Assembly: GCA_040398525.1 (NCBI GenBank)
Contig: JBBATY010000018.1
Coordinates: 3,359-67,358 of the forward strand
Source of the DNA: VFMC01 sp040398525
GTDB lineage: Bacteria > Actinomycetota > Acidimicrobiia > Acidimicrobiales > Ilumatobacteraceae
Direction of reading: 5' to 3'
DNA: 64,000 nucleotides
The notes beneath the pieces are model-generated. The model saw only the letters and a program-made list of their open reading frames with translations, was not told where the DNA came from and made no database searches. This document shows positions 24,864 through 33,356 of the stretch, one piece after another; the first letter of the stretch is position 1; each line of letters starts with the position of its first letter. The position numbers were made by a program, and so were the translations under genes.

Positions 24864-25727
24864 ATGTCCCCGTCCCTGTACGTCGGCTGCCCGATGTGGG
24901 CACACCGGCCCTGGGTCGGTCGGCACCTCCCGACGACGACCCCGCAGGGGCGCGAGCTCGAGGCCTACGGCCACGTCGTCAACGCCGTCGAGGGCAACAC
25001 CACGTTCTATGCCCTGCCGTCGGCAGAGACCGTCGATCGTTGGGCGGGCCAGGTCGACGAGACGTTCCGTTTCGTGTTCAAGCTGCCACGGGTCATCACC
25101 CACGATCGACGTCTTCGCGACGTCGATGGTCTGGTTGCCTCGTTCGTCGAGCTGGTCGCCCCGCTGGGCCCGCGGATCGGCGGTCTCACGTTCCAGCTCC
25201 CGGCGTCGTTCGCCCCGAGCGACCTCGCTGCCATCGACGCAGTCCTGGCGCGGGCTCCGCAGGGGGTGCGTTGGTCGGTCGAGGTCCGCCACCCCGACTT
25301 CTTCGACGAACCGGCGCGCTCCGACCTCGACCGTGTGCTCGACCGGCACGGTGCCGAGCGGGTGCTGCTCGACTCGCGGGCGCTGTTCTCGGTGCCACCG
25401 CGTTCGGAGGCCGGTCGGGAGGCCTGGGGCAAGAAGCCACGTGTGCCGGCGCTCACCGATCCGGTTGGTGATCAGCCGATCGTTCGGTTCATCGGCAGCG
25501 ACGATCCCGATGTCACCGCAGCGGCGCTCGCCGAATGGGTGCCGATCGTCGCCGACTGGGTCGAGGAGGGGCGCACGCCGACGTTCTTCGTGCACACCCC
25601 GGACAACCTCGACTCGCCGTCGTCGGCTCGCGCCTTCCACGCCGCGGTGCGCGAGCTGCGAACAGAGCTGCTCGCGCTGCCCACTCCGCTGCAGCTCGAG
25701 CCGGTCGAGCAGCAGACACTGTTCTGA
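24864..25727 (+). CDS. DUF72 family protein
   Basis: 287 residues. Starts LYVGCPMWAHRPWVG, as DUF72 (YecE-like) TIM-barrel proteins do, followed by AVEGNTTFYALPSAETVDRW and VEVRHPDFFD, the conserved core strands. Function is unknown across the family; the barrel and conserved acidic and aromatic residues suggest sugar or nucleic-acid chemistry but nothing is established. It shares its promoter region with the divergent oxygenase and is probably leaderless (TACCCT, 7 bases, ATG). Confidence 0.88.
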   Translation: MSPSLYVGCPMWAHRPWVGRHLPTTTPQGRELEAYGHVVNAVEGNTTFYALPSAETVDRWAGQVDETFRFVFKLPRVITHDRRLRDVDGLVASFVELVAPLGPRIGGLTFQLPASFAPSDLAAIDAVLARAPQGVRWSVEVRHPDFFDEPARSDLDRVLDRHGAERVLLDSRALFSVPPRSEAGREAWGKKPRVPALTDPVGDQPIVRFIGSDDPDVTAAALAEWVPIVADWVEEGRTPTFFVHTPDNLDSPSSARAFHAAVRELRTELLALPTPLQLEPVEQQTLF

Positions 25728-25774
25728 GTGAGCTGATCCGGTCCGCAACCGACGGGGTGCGCGATCATCGAGGC

Positions 25775-27121
25775 ATGATCGACCGGGCACGCCTCGCCAC
25801 CTTGCTCGACGACGAGCAGCGCCGCTTCGTCGAGCTCCATCCCTCGTCGGCCGCCCGGGTGCGGTCGGCGTCGGACCATCTGCTCGGTGGCGTGCCAATG
25901 CCGTGGATGACCCGCCTCCCGGGTGCCTTCCCGGTGTACTTCGCCGAGGCCCACGGCGCATCGATCACCGATGTCGACGGCAACACCTACGTCGACTTCT
26001 GCCTCGGCGACACCGGAGCGATGGCCGGTCACGCCCTGCCACAGGTCGCCGACGCGCTCGCGGCCCAAGCGCGGCGAGGGATCACCACGATGCTGCCCAA
26101 CGACGACGCTCCCTGGGTGGCCGCCGAGCTCGCCCGGCGCTTCGGCCTGCCGTCGTGGCAGCTCGCGATGACCGCCACAGACGCCAACCGCTTCGTGCTC
26201 CGCTTCGCGCGCCACCTCACCGGGCGGCCGAAGATCGTCGTCATGGACTGGTGCTACCACGGCACCGTCGATGAGACCTTCGCAGTCCTCGACGCCGCCG
26301 GCCGGGTGGAGGCTCGACCTGGGTCGCTCGGTCCGCCGGTCCATCCCTCGCTCACCACGAAGGTGGTCCAGTTCAACGACCTCGACGGTCTTGCCGCGGC
26401 GCTCGAGCCGGGTGACGTGGCCTGCGTGTTGATGGAGCCCGCCCTCACCAACATCGGCATCGTCTTGCCCGAGCCCGGCTACCTCGAGGGTGTGCGTCGG
26501 CTCACTCGCGACACGGGCACGCTGCTCGTCATCGACGAGACCCACACCATCTGTGTCGGCCCGGGTGGGGCGACGGCGGCCTGGGGTCTCGAGCCGGACT
26601 TCCTGACGATCGGCAAGACCATCGGTGGGGGCATGCCTGTGGCCGCGTACGGGATGAGCGCGGCGGTCGCGGCTGCGCTGACGAGCCCGGTGAAGGAGGA
26701 CACGATCGACACATCGGGTGTGGGTGGCACGCTGACCGGGAACGCGCTCGCGCTGGCTGCCGTGCGTGCCACGTTGTCGTCGGCATTGCGTGACGACGAC
26801 TTCGCCCACATGATCCCGCTTGCCACAGCGTGGACCGAGGGGGTGAAGGCCGCCTACACGCAGGCCGGCCTGCCGTGGCACGTCCAGCAGTTGGGTGCGC
26901 GTGCCGAGTACTGGTTCTGCCCGCCACCACGCAACGGGGCCGAGGCCCACGACGGGATCGATGCCGACCTCGACCGGTTCATGCACCTGTGGGCGTTCAA
27001 CCGCGGCGTGCTGCTGACGCCGTTCCACAACATGGCGCTGTTCTCGCCGTTCCACACCGCAGCCGACGTCGAGCGCCACTCGGAGGTGTTCGCCGCAGCC
27101 GTCGATGCGCTCATCGGGTGA
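25775..27121 (+). CDS. Class III pyridoxal-phosphate aminotransferase
   Basis: 448 residues of the glutamate-1-semialdehyde aminomutase/omega-transaminase group. Visible marks: DVDGNTYVDFCLGDTGAMAGH, here DVDGNTYVDF for the N-terminal strand; WCYHGTVDETF; the PLP aspartate in VIDETHTICVGPGG; and the PLP-binding lysine in TIGKTIGGGMPVAAYG. The amine donor and acceptor are not readable; hemL itself is unlikely given context. Its stop overlaps the start of a TauE/SafE exporter as GTGA. An anion exporter coupled to a class III transaminase recalls taurine:pyruvate aminotransferase systems, an inference only. ATG 25775 was chosen because the frame upstream reads as the previous gene's shadow. Confidence 0.87.
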   Translation: MIDRARLATLLDDEQRRFVELHPSSAARVRSASDHLLGGVPMPWMTRLPGAFPVYFAEAHGASITDVDGNTYVDFCLGDTGAMAGHALPQVADALAAQARRGITTMLPNDDAPWVAAELARRFGLPSWQLAMTATDANRFVLRFARHLTGRPKIVVMDWCYHGTVDETFAVLDAAGRVEARPGSLGPPVHPSLTTKVVQFNDLDGLAAALEPGDVACVLMEPALTNIGIVLPEPGYLEGVRRLTRDTGTLLVIDETHTICVGPGGATAAWGLEPDFLTIGKTIGGGMPVAAYGMSAAVAAALTSPVKEDTIDTSGVGGTLTGNALALAAVRATLSSALRDDDFAHMIPLATAWTEGVKAAYTQAGLPWHVQQLGARAEYWFCPPPRNGAEAHDGIDADLDRFMHLWAFNRGVLLTPFHNMALFSPFHTAADVERHSEVFAAAVDALIG

Positions 27122-27846
27122 CGACCGAGCAACTCGTCGTCGTCGCAATTGCGGTCGGGGTCGCCTCTCTGGTGCAGGTGCTCTCGGGGTTCGGCTTCGC
27201 CCTGCTGTCGGTCCCGCTCATGACGCTCGCCGTCCCCACCAAGGAGGCGGTGGTCGTCAGCACCCTGCTCGGTGCGGGGGTCAGCACGTGGCAGGCATGG
27301 CACCTCCGACGCGACACCGTGCGCCCGCTCGCCCGCAGGCTCGTCGTCGGCGCGTACCTCGGGATGCCCTTGGGGTTGCTCGTGTTCCTCACCGTCGATG
27401 ACTCGCCCCTGCGAATACTGCTCGGTGTCGCGGTCCTCGTCGCAGTGGGCCTGCTGCTGGTGCGTGTCGACCTCAGCGGAGCGCCGGCATCGATCGACTA
27501 TGCGGCGGGCTTCCTGAGTGGCGTGCTGAACACCTCGCTGTCGACGAACGGCCCGCCCCTTGCCTTCACGCTGCAGGCTCGCGGGCTCAGCCCCAATGCC
27601 TTCCGGGCGACGATCAACACCGTGTTCGCGCTGAGCAATGTGCTCGGGGTGACCTTGTTCGTCGCTGCGGGGAAGGTCGACCGCGACGGTCTGCTCGCCG
27701 CGCTGGTGGCCGTGCCGGCGCTGTTCGCCGGCCAACTGCTGGGCCTGCCGCTCCGCCGGCACGTCTCGCCCGAGCGCTTCCGGGTGCTCGTGATCGTCCT
27801 CCTGGTCCTCGCCGCCTGCAGCGCGATCGTGTCGTCGCTGACCTGA
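27118..27846 (+). CDS. TauE/SafE (TSUP) family anion exporter
   Basis: 242-residue polytopic membrane protein with about eight hydrophobic helices. The family repeat is seen in VLSGFGFALLSVPLMTL near the start and GFLSGVLNTSLSTNGPPLAF in the second half. Characterised TSUP proteins move sulfite, sulfoacetate or other organosulfur anions. Translational coupling (GTGA) to the aminotransferase and the sulfatase next door point to sulfur compounds as cargo, an inference. Confidence 0.87.
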   Translation: MTTEQLVVVAIAVGVASLVQVLSGFGFALLSVPLMTLAVPTKEAVVVSTLLGAGVSTWQAWHLRRDTVRPLARRLVVGAYLGMPLGLLVFLTVDDSPLRILLGVAVLVAVGLLLVRVDLSGAPASIDYAAGFLSGVLNTSLSTNGPPLAFTLQARGLSPNAFRATINTVFALSNVLGVTLFVAAGKVDRDGLLAALVAVPALFAGQLLGLPLRRHVSPERFRVLVIVLLVLAACSAIVSSLT

Positions 27847-27859
27847 CAGACTGCGGGGC

Positions 27860-29467
27860 ATGCCCCCTGCCGCGATGCCTCGCAACGCCATCGTCGTGTT
27901 GCTCGACTCGCTGAACCGGCACCATCTGGGTAGCTACGGGTCGACGGAGTTCGCCACGCCGAACCTCGATCGCTTCGCCCGGCGCGCGACGCGGTTCACC
28001 CGACACGTCACGGGTTCGCTGCCGTGCATGCCAGCACGCCACGACATCCTCTGCGGCGCGCTCGACTTCCTCTGGCGACCCTGGGGGTCGGTCGAGCTGT
28101 GGGAGCGTTCGATCACCGCCGACCTCCGCGACGTGGGAGTGACGACGATGCTCGTCACCGACCACCCGCACCTGTTCGAGACCGGCGGGGAGAACTACCA
28201 CGTCGACTTCGGTGGGTGGGACTACGTCCGCGGCCACGAGGGCGACCCGTGGAAGACCTGGCTCGACCCCTCGTGGATCGGGGTGCCGACGCCACCTGCG
28301 TCGCGCGGCGACTGGTTCTACCGACGGTTGCTCGGTGATCAGGCGCCGCAGTTCGATCGCGCCTACGACACCACGCGGACACACTTCCGCTCCGAGGACG
28401 ACTTCCCCGGTCCGCGCACGATGCGTGCTGCCGCCGACTGGCTGGGCGCCGCATCAGGGGCAGCCGGCGATCAGCGGTGGATGCTGTTCGTCGACGAGTT
28501 CGACCCGCACGAGCCGTTCGACACCCCCGAGCGCTGGACCGGGCGCTACGAGGACGAGCCCTGGCAGGGCGAGCGGCTGATCTGGCCCCCGTACGTGGTG
28601 GGCGGTCGGGCTGGCGGCCACCTCAGCGATGCCGAGGCCCGGCACATCCGCGCCAACTACGGCGCCAAGCTGTCGATGATCGACCACTGGTTCGGTTCGG
28701 TGCTCGACGAGCTCGACCGCTCAGGGCGTTGGGACGACACGATGGTCGTGGTGTGCACCGACCACGGCCACTACCTCGGCGACGAGCGCTCTCGTGCGGG
28801 TGGCGAGCGCGTCGACCTGTGGGGCAAGCCGATGGTTCCCCAGTTCGAGCCCCTCGGGCACATCCCGCTGCTCATCCACTGGCCGGGTGGTCCCGAGGGA
28901 GGGGAGTGCGACGCGCTCACCACCTCGGTCGATCTGCACGCCACGCTCGCCGACGTCTTCGGTGCCCGACCCAGTCATCGCACGCATGGGCACTCGCTCG
29001 TGCCGCTGCTCACCGGCGAGGTCACCACCGTGCGCGAGTGGGCTGTCGGTGGCGTGTTCGGCAACTGGGTGCAGGTCACCGATGGTCGCCACAAGTACGC
29101 CCGGGCACCGATGGGCGACAACCGGCCGCTCAGCATGTTCTCGAACCGCTGGAGCACCATGCCCACGCACGTCCGCGGCTTCACCGAGCTGCCGTTGCCC
29201 GACGAGCGGGCCTGGCTCGACCGCATGCCCGGCAGTGCTGTCCCGGTCATTCGTCAGCCGTTCGCTGTTGGCGATGCGCTGCCGTTCTGGGTGGGTCGTG
29301 GCCACAGTGGCCAGCACCACCTCTACGACCTCGACCTCGACCCCGATGAGCGCGAGAACCGCTGTGGTGAGGCCGTCGAACGGGAGATGGCCGATCTGCT
29401 GCGCACGGTGCTGGCCGAGCTCGAGGCGCCGACCGAGCACCTCGCCCGGCTCGGACTCGAGGCCTGA
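27860..29467 (+). CDS. Type I sulfatase
   Basis: 535 residues. Cys56 in PCMPARHD is the formylglycine site (Cys-x-Pro-x-Arg), requiring a maturation enzyme not seen here. Metal ligands: Asp16 in VVLLDSLN (the second Asp of the usual DD pair is Ser), and TDHGHYLGD near 297-306. Sulfatases hydrolyse sulfate esters; no signal peptide is visible, so it is probably cytoplasmic. It follows the aminotransferase-exporter pair by 13 bp. ATG 27875 is an alternative start directly before the core strand. Confidence 0.9.
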   Translation: MPPAAMPRNAIVVLLDSLNRHHLGSYGSTEFATPNLDRFARRATRFTRHVTGSLPCMPARHDILCGALDFLWRPWGSVELWERSITADLRDVGVTTMLVTDHPHLFETGGENYHVDFGGWDYVRGHEGDPWKTWLDPSWIGVPTPPASRGDWFYRRLLGDQAPQFDRAYDTTRTHFRSEDDFPGPRTMRAAADWLGAASGAAGDQRWMLFVDEFDPHEPFDTPERWTGRYEDEPWQGERLIWPPYVVGGRAGGHLSDAEARHIRANYGAKLSMIDHWFGSVLDELDRSGRWDDTMVVVCTDHGHYLGDERSRAGGERVDLWGKPMVPQFEPLGHIPLLIHWPGGPEGGECDALTTSVDLHATLADVFGARPSHRTHGHSLVPLLTGEVTTVREWAVGGVFGNWVQVTDGRHKYARAPMGDNRPLSMFSNRWSTMPTHVRGFTELPLPDERAWLDRMPGSAVPVIRQPFAVGDALPFWVGRGHSGQHHLYDLDLDPDERENRCGEAVEREMADLLRTVLAELEAPTEHLARLGLEA

Positions 29468-29480
29468 ACTGCGCTGGGCC

Positions 29481-30194
29481 TCAGCGGCCGAACCAGGTCA
29501 TCCACGCCTCGAGCGACGTCGGCTTGAACACGTAGTTGGCCTCGCGCACGGCGTCCATCGTGGCGCTCGACGGCACCGAGTAGCGGTGCCCCGGGAACAG
29601 CACCGTGTCGTCGGGCATCGCAGCGAGGCGCTGCAGCGAGTACCACATCGCTTCGACGTCGCTGCCCGGCAGATCGGTGCGGCCGCACCCCTCGAGGAAG
29701 AGTGTGTCGCCGCTCACGAGACGGCTGTCGACATGGAAGCACTGGCTGCCCGGTGTGTGCCCGGGCGTGTGCACCAGGGTGATGTCGATCTCGCCGACGC
29801 GCACGACATCACCCGAGTCGTGCTGCGCGAGGTGTGAGGCGTCGACTCCGGTCGTTCGCGTCACCCACGGAACCTCGGCCCGTTGCACGTGGATCGGGCA
29901 GTCGCAGCGTTCGAGCAGTCGGGCGATGCCCTCGATGGTGAACCCCATCATCGAACCGCCGACGTGGTCGGGGTGGTAGTGGGTGGCGAGCACCCCGGTG
30001 CAACGCATCCCGTCGGCCTCGACGAGGTCGAGCAGTTCGTCGACTGCGTAGGCCGGGTCGACGATGACGCACTCACCGCTCTGGCGGTCGCCGATCAGAT
30101 AGACGAAGTTGACCATTTGCTGGGCGACGCCGTCGCCGACGGCGAAGTCGCGGCCCGACAGCAGCTGGCGGAAGTAGAGGCGGTCACTCGACAC
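29481..30194 (-). CDS. MBL-fold hydrolase, glyoxalase II-like
   Basis: 237-residue metallo-beta-lactamase with the binuclear metal motif THYHPDHVGG, then HTPGHTPGSQCF, VSGDTLF and the last ligand in LFPGHRY. This arrangement is that of hydroxyacylglutathione hydrolase-like and persulfide dioxygenase-like proteins; the C-terminal helical domain is short, so the thiol substrate is uncertain. GTG 30194 is preceded by TAGCAT (30206-30201) with 6 bases between, so leaderless. Divergent from the ProA-like gene. Confidence 0.88.
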   Translation of the reverse strand: MSSDRLYFRQLLSGRDFAVGDGVAQQMVNFVYLIGDRQSGECVIVDPAYAVDELLDLVEADGMRCTGVLATHYHPDHVGGSMMGFTIEGIARLLERCDCPIHVQRAEVPWVTRTTGVDASHLAQHDSGDVVRVGEIDITLVHTPGHTPGSQCFHVDSRLVSGDTLFLEGCGRTDLPGSDVEAMWYSLQRLAAMPDDTVLFPGHRYSVPSSATMDAVREANYVFKPTSLEAWMTWFGR

Positions 30195-30263
30195 GGGGCG
30201 ATGCTACTTCCGGGCGCGGTTCGGAGACAGGCCGGGCCGACCTCGTGGCCGTACGATGGAGCC
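30195..30263. promoter_or_regulatory. 69-bp divergent region with two leaderless promoters
   Basis: Minus-strand TAGCAT at 30206-30201 and plus-strand TACGAT at 30252-30257, each 6 bases from its GTG start. Confidence 0.45.
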
Positions 30264-31709
30264 GTGCCCGTCCATCAGCTGACCAGGCTCGTCGAGGGCC
30301 AGGAGATCCCGTTCGGCGGCGACCGTGTTGCCACGGTGCCGGCGCAGCTCGCCAGCGCGTTCCGGCCGGGCGATCGGCTCGTCGTCGTGCACGAGACCGG
30401 CGACCTCCTGCACATTCCGGCCGACCAGCACCTCGTCGCCACCCGGGCCGTCGCTGGCGCTGCCGAAGCCTTCGCGGCGCTCGCCGAGGTGCCCGACGAC
30501 CGGATCAGCGACTTCTTCGCCCGCTTCGCCGCGCTGCTGGCCGACGATCGCGCCTTCGAACCGATCGCTGCCGCGAACGCCGCCGACGTGGCCTCGGCGC
30601 TCGAGCGCGGCCGGTCGACCACCCGTCTCGTCCTGTCGCCGTCGATGCGAGCAGGAATGGTCGACGGCCTGCGGACCTGGCAGCACATCGTCGGTCGGCG
30701 CGACGAGCAACTCGAGGTCCATCGTCACGAGCAGTGGACCGTCGAGACCCGACGCGCGCCCCTCGGCGTGGTCGGTTTCGTGTTCGAGGGGCGTCCGAAC
30801 GTGTTCGCCGATGCGACTGGTGTGCTCCGCTCCGGCAACACGGCCGTGTTCCGCATCGGCAGCGACGCGCTGGGCACAGCTCGGGCGATCATGGAGCATG
30901 CCGTCGGCCCGGCGCTCGGTGCCGCTGGCCTGCCTGCAGGTGCCGTGCAGCTCGTCGACTCGGCGGCCCACGCAGCCGGCTGGGCGCTCTTCAGCGATCA
31001 GCGTCTCGGGCTGGCAGTCGCCAGGGGTTCGGGCGCTGCGGTCGCCCAGCTCGGCGCCGTGGCCCGTCAGCACGGGGTGCCCGTCAGCCTCCACGGCACC
31101 GGAGGCGCATGGATGGTGCTGGCCGCGAATGCCGACCCTGCCGTGGTGAGCCTCGCCGTGCGGCACTCCCTCGATCGCAAGGTGTGCAACACCTTGAACG
31201 TCTGCTGCATCGAAGCCGCTGCGGCCAGCGACCTCGTGCCCGTCGTGGTCGCCGCAGCGCAGGAGGCTGCGGCGGCGCGGGGCGCGCGCCCGGTGCTGCA
31301 CGCCACGGCGAGCGCGTCGGCCCTCGTCGCCGGTGCTGCGGTGCAGACCGAGGACGAGCTCGGCATCGAGTGGGAGTGGGAGCACGACCCGGAGCTCACC
31401 ATCGCGGTCGTCGACGACGTCGATCACGCAGTCGCTCTGTTCAACCGATGGAGCCCTCGGTTCGTCGCCTCGATGATCGGCGGCGACGATGCGCTTCGCC
31501 AACGCTTCTACGACACCATCGACGCACCGTTCGTCGGCGACGGCTTCACTCGTTGGGTCGACGGCCAGTTCGCCTTCGGCCAGCCGGAGCTCGGCCTGTC
31601 GAACTGGCAGTCGGGACGGCTGTTCGCTCGCGGAGGCGTGCTGTCCGGCGACTCGGTCTTCACTGTGCGCACGCGGGCGGTGGTCACCGACCACCAGCTC
31701 CATCGTTGA
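30264..31709 (+). CDS. ProA-like aldehyde dehydrogenase (gamma-glutamyl phosphate reductase family)
   Basis: 481 residues. The core follows ProA: APLGVVGFVFEGRPNVFADAT, GNTAVFRIGSDALGTARAI and the nucleophile in DRKVCNTLNVCC. It is about 60 residues longer than typical ProA because of an N-terminal extension (first ~65 residues, VPVHQLTRLVEGQEIPFGG onward). No proB partner is adjacent, so a role in proline synthesis is not assured and another acyl-phosphate or CoA-linked aldehyde reaction is possible. GTG 30264 fits TACGAT plus 6 bases. Confidence 0.78.
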   Translation: MPVHQLTRLVEGQEIPFGGDRVATVPAQLASAFRPGDRLVVVHETGDLLHIPADQHLVATRAVAGAAEAFAALAEVPDDRISDFFARFAALLADDRAFEPIAAANAADVASALERGRSTTRLVLSPSMRAGMVDGLRTWQHIVGRRDEQLEVHRHEQWTVETRRAPLGVVGFVFEGRPNVFADATGVLRSGNTAVFRIGSDALGTARAIMEHAVGPALGAAGLPAGAVQLVDSAAHAAGWALFSDQRLGLAVARGSGAAVAQLGAVARQHGVPVSLHGTGGAWMVLAANADPAVVSLAVRHSLDRKVCNTLNVCCIEAAAASDLVPVVVAAAQEAAAARGARPVLHATASASALVAGAAVQTEDELGIEWEWEHDPELTIAVVDDVDHAVALFNRWSPRFVASMIGGDDALRQRFYDTIDAPFVGDGFTRWVDGQFAFGQPELGLSNWQSGRLFARGGVLSGDSVFTVRTRAVVTDHQLHR

Positions 31710-31766
31710 CCCGACCTCGCCGGGCTGACTGCCGCGCATCGCACGCGCTGGCTACCGTTCAGAGCC

Positions 31767-33320
31767 GTGAGAGCTCGGGCGCAGCGGCGGTGCGCAGTGG
31801 CGGTGGTGGTGCTGACCGGTGTGATCGTCGCCTGCAGCAATGATCCCCAGGTCACCGTCGAACGAGCCGATGCAGTGACGGTGCCTGCCACGGTCGATCC
31901 GTCGGTAGAGCCGCCGACCTCCGGCCCCATCGAGCCCCCGCCGGGCACGGATCCGGAGTCGGGCGGCTCGCTGCCCACCCCCGACCCGGTCGAGGGCTCC
32001 GACGGCATCGGCGACCAGCTCTTCCCCGACCTCGGCAACCCCGGCATCGACATCGTCGACTACCAGATCGAGCTCGCGTACGACCCCGCGCTCGACACCA
32101 TCTCGGGCGAGGTCACGCTCCGCGTGATGCCGCTCGAGGATCGCGACGAGATCACCCTCGACGCCGTCGGCCTCGATGTCGAGGAGGTCGTAGTCGACGG
32201 CGAGCCGGCCGACTTCTCGGTCGAGCCGGTCGAGCTGAGGATCCGGCCCGTCGAGCCGCTCGAGGCCTCGGCTCCGGTGACCATCACCGTCGCCTATTCG
32301 GCCGCCCCCGACGCCGAGTCGTCGGCGGCGGGCATCCCGAACGGGTGGTACCACACGGATCCGGGCTCGTACTTGCTCAACGAACCCGATGGTCTGCGGA
32401 CCTGGATGCCGGCCAACGACCATCCGTCCGACAAGGCGACGTTCACCTTCTCGATCACGGTGCCCACAGGCCTCACCGCCGTGGCGAACGGCAACCTCGT
32501 GTCGTCGGTGTCGAGCGGGCCGACGACCACATGGACCTGGCGGCAGGACGATCCGATGTCGACCTACCTCGTGCTGCTGCTCACTGGCGCCTACGAGCTC
32601 GTGGCTGATGAGGGGCCCGGCGGGTTGCCGCTGCTCCACGCCGTGCTGCGCAGCGACCGCGAGCTGATGCAGCCCTTCCTCGCGACCGTCGACGAGCAGG
32701 TGGTGTTCTTCGAGCGCTGGTTCGGGCCCTACCCGCTCGAGGGGTACGGACTGGCCATCACCGACAGCTTCGGGGGTCTGGCGATGGAGACCCAGGGGCG
32801 CTCGCTGTTCAGCCGCGAGGACTTCCTCGTGTCCGAGCCCGGGTACCTGCAGGAGTTGTTGCTGGCCCACGAGCTCGCGCATCAATGGTTCGGCAACGCC
32901 GTCAGCCCTGCGTTGTGGCAGGACATCTGGCTGAACGAGAGCTTTGCCACCTACGCCCAGTGGATGTGGCTCGAGGAGGCTGGCTACACGACCGTCGACG
33001 ACGAGGCGCAGAGCGCGCTCGGGATGCGCGGCGTGATGGGTGGCTCGCCGACAGGGTCACCGGAGGCGAGCGAGCTGTTCTCGTTCAACTCCTACGACGG
33101 GGGAGCTGTCGTGCTCCACGCCCTGCGCGCCGTGATCGGAGACGACGAGCTCTTCACCCTCTTGCGCCGATGGGTCGCCGAGAACAACGGCGAGGCACGC
33201 ACGACGGCCGACTTCATCGGCCTCGCCGAGGAGGTGAGCGGCGAGGAGCTCGGTCCGTTCTTCGACGAGTGGCTGTTCGCCGAAGAGCTGCCCGCCACAT
33301 TCCCCGCCGTCGCTGCGTGA
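31767..33320 (+). CDS. M1-family metallopeptidase lipoprotein
   Basis: 517 residues. A lipoprotein signal peptide with lipobox VIVAC predicts lipidation at Cys23, followed by a Pro/Thr/Ser-rich linker. The aminopeptidase domain has the zinc site His368-Glu-Leu-Ala-His372 and Glu391 with exactly 18 residues between, as in M1 gluzincins. The exopeptidase motif GAMEN appears as LAMET, so aminopeptidase specificity may differ. The C-terminal ERAP1-like domain is absent, giving a short form like secreted actinobacterial PepN relatives. Leaderless signature TACCGT at 31753-31758, 8 bases before GTG. Confidence 0.9.
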   Translation: MRARAQRRCAVAVVVLTGVIVACSNDPQVTVERADAVTVPATVDPSVEPPTSGPIEPPPGTDPESGGSLPTPDPVEGSDGIGDQLFPDLGNPGIDIVDYQIELAYDPALDTISGEVTLRVMPLEDRDEITLDAVGLDVEEVVVDGEPADFSVEPVELRIRPVEPLEASAPVTITVAYSAAPDAESSAAGIPNGWYHTDPGSYLLNEPDGLRTWMPANDHPSDKATFTFSITVPTGLTAVANGNLVSSVSSGPTTTWTWRQDDPMSTYLVLLLTGAYELVADEGPGGLPLLHAVLRSDRELMQPFLATVDEQVVFFERWFGPYPLEGYGLAITDSFGGLAMETQGRSLFSREDFLVSEPGYLQELLLAHELAHQWFGNAVSPALWQDIWLNESFATYAQWMWLEEAGYTTVDDEAQSALGMRGVMGGSPTGSPEASELFSFNSYDGGAVVLHALRAVIGDDELFTLLRRWVAENNGEARTTADFIGLAEEVSGEELGPFFDEWLFAEELPATFPAVAA

Positions 33321-33356
33321 GCCGTGCGGCCTGCCCGGCCGGCGGCGTCGGGAGGC

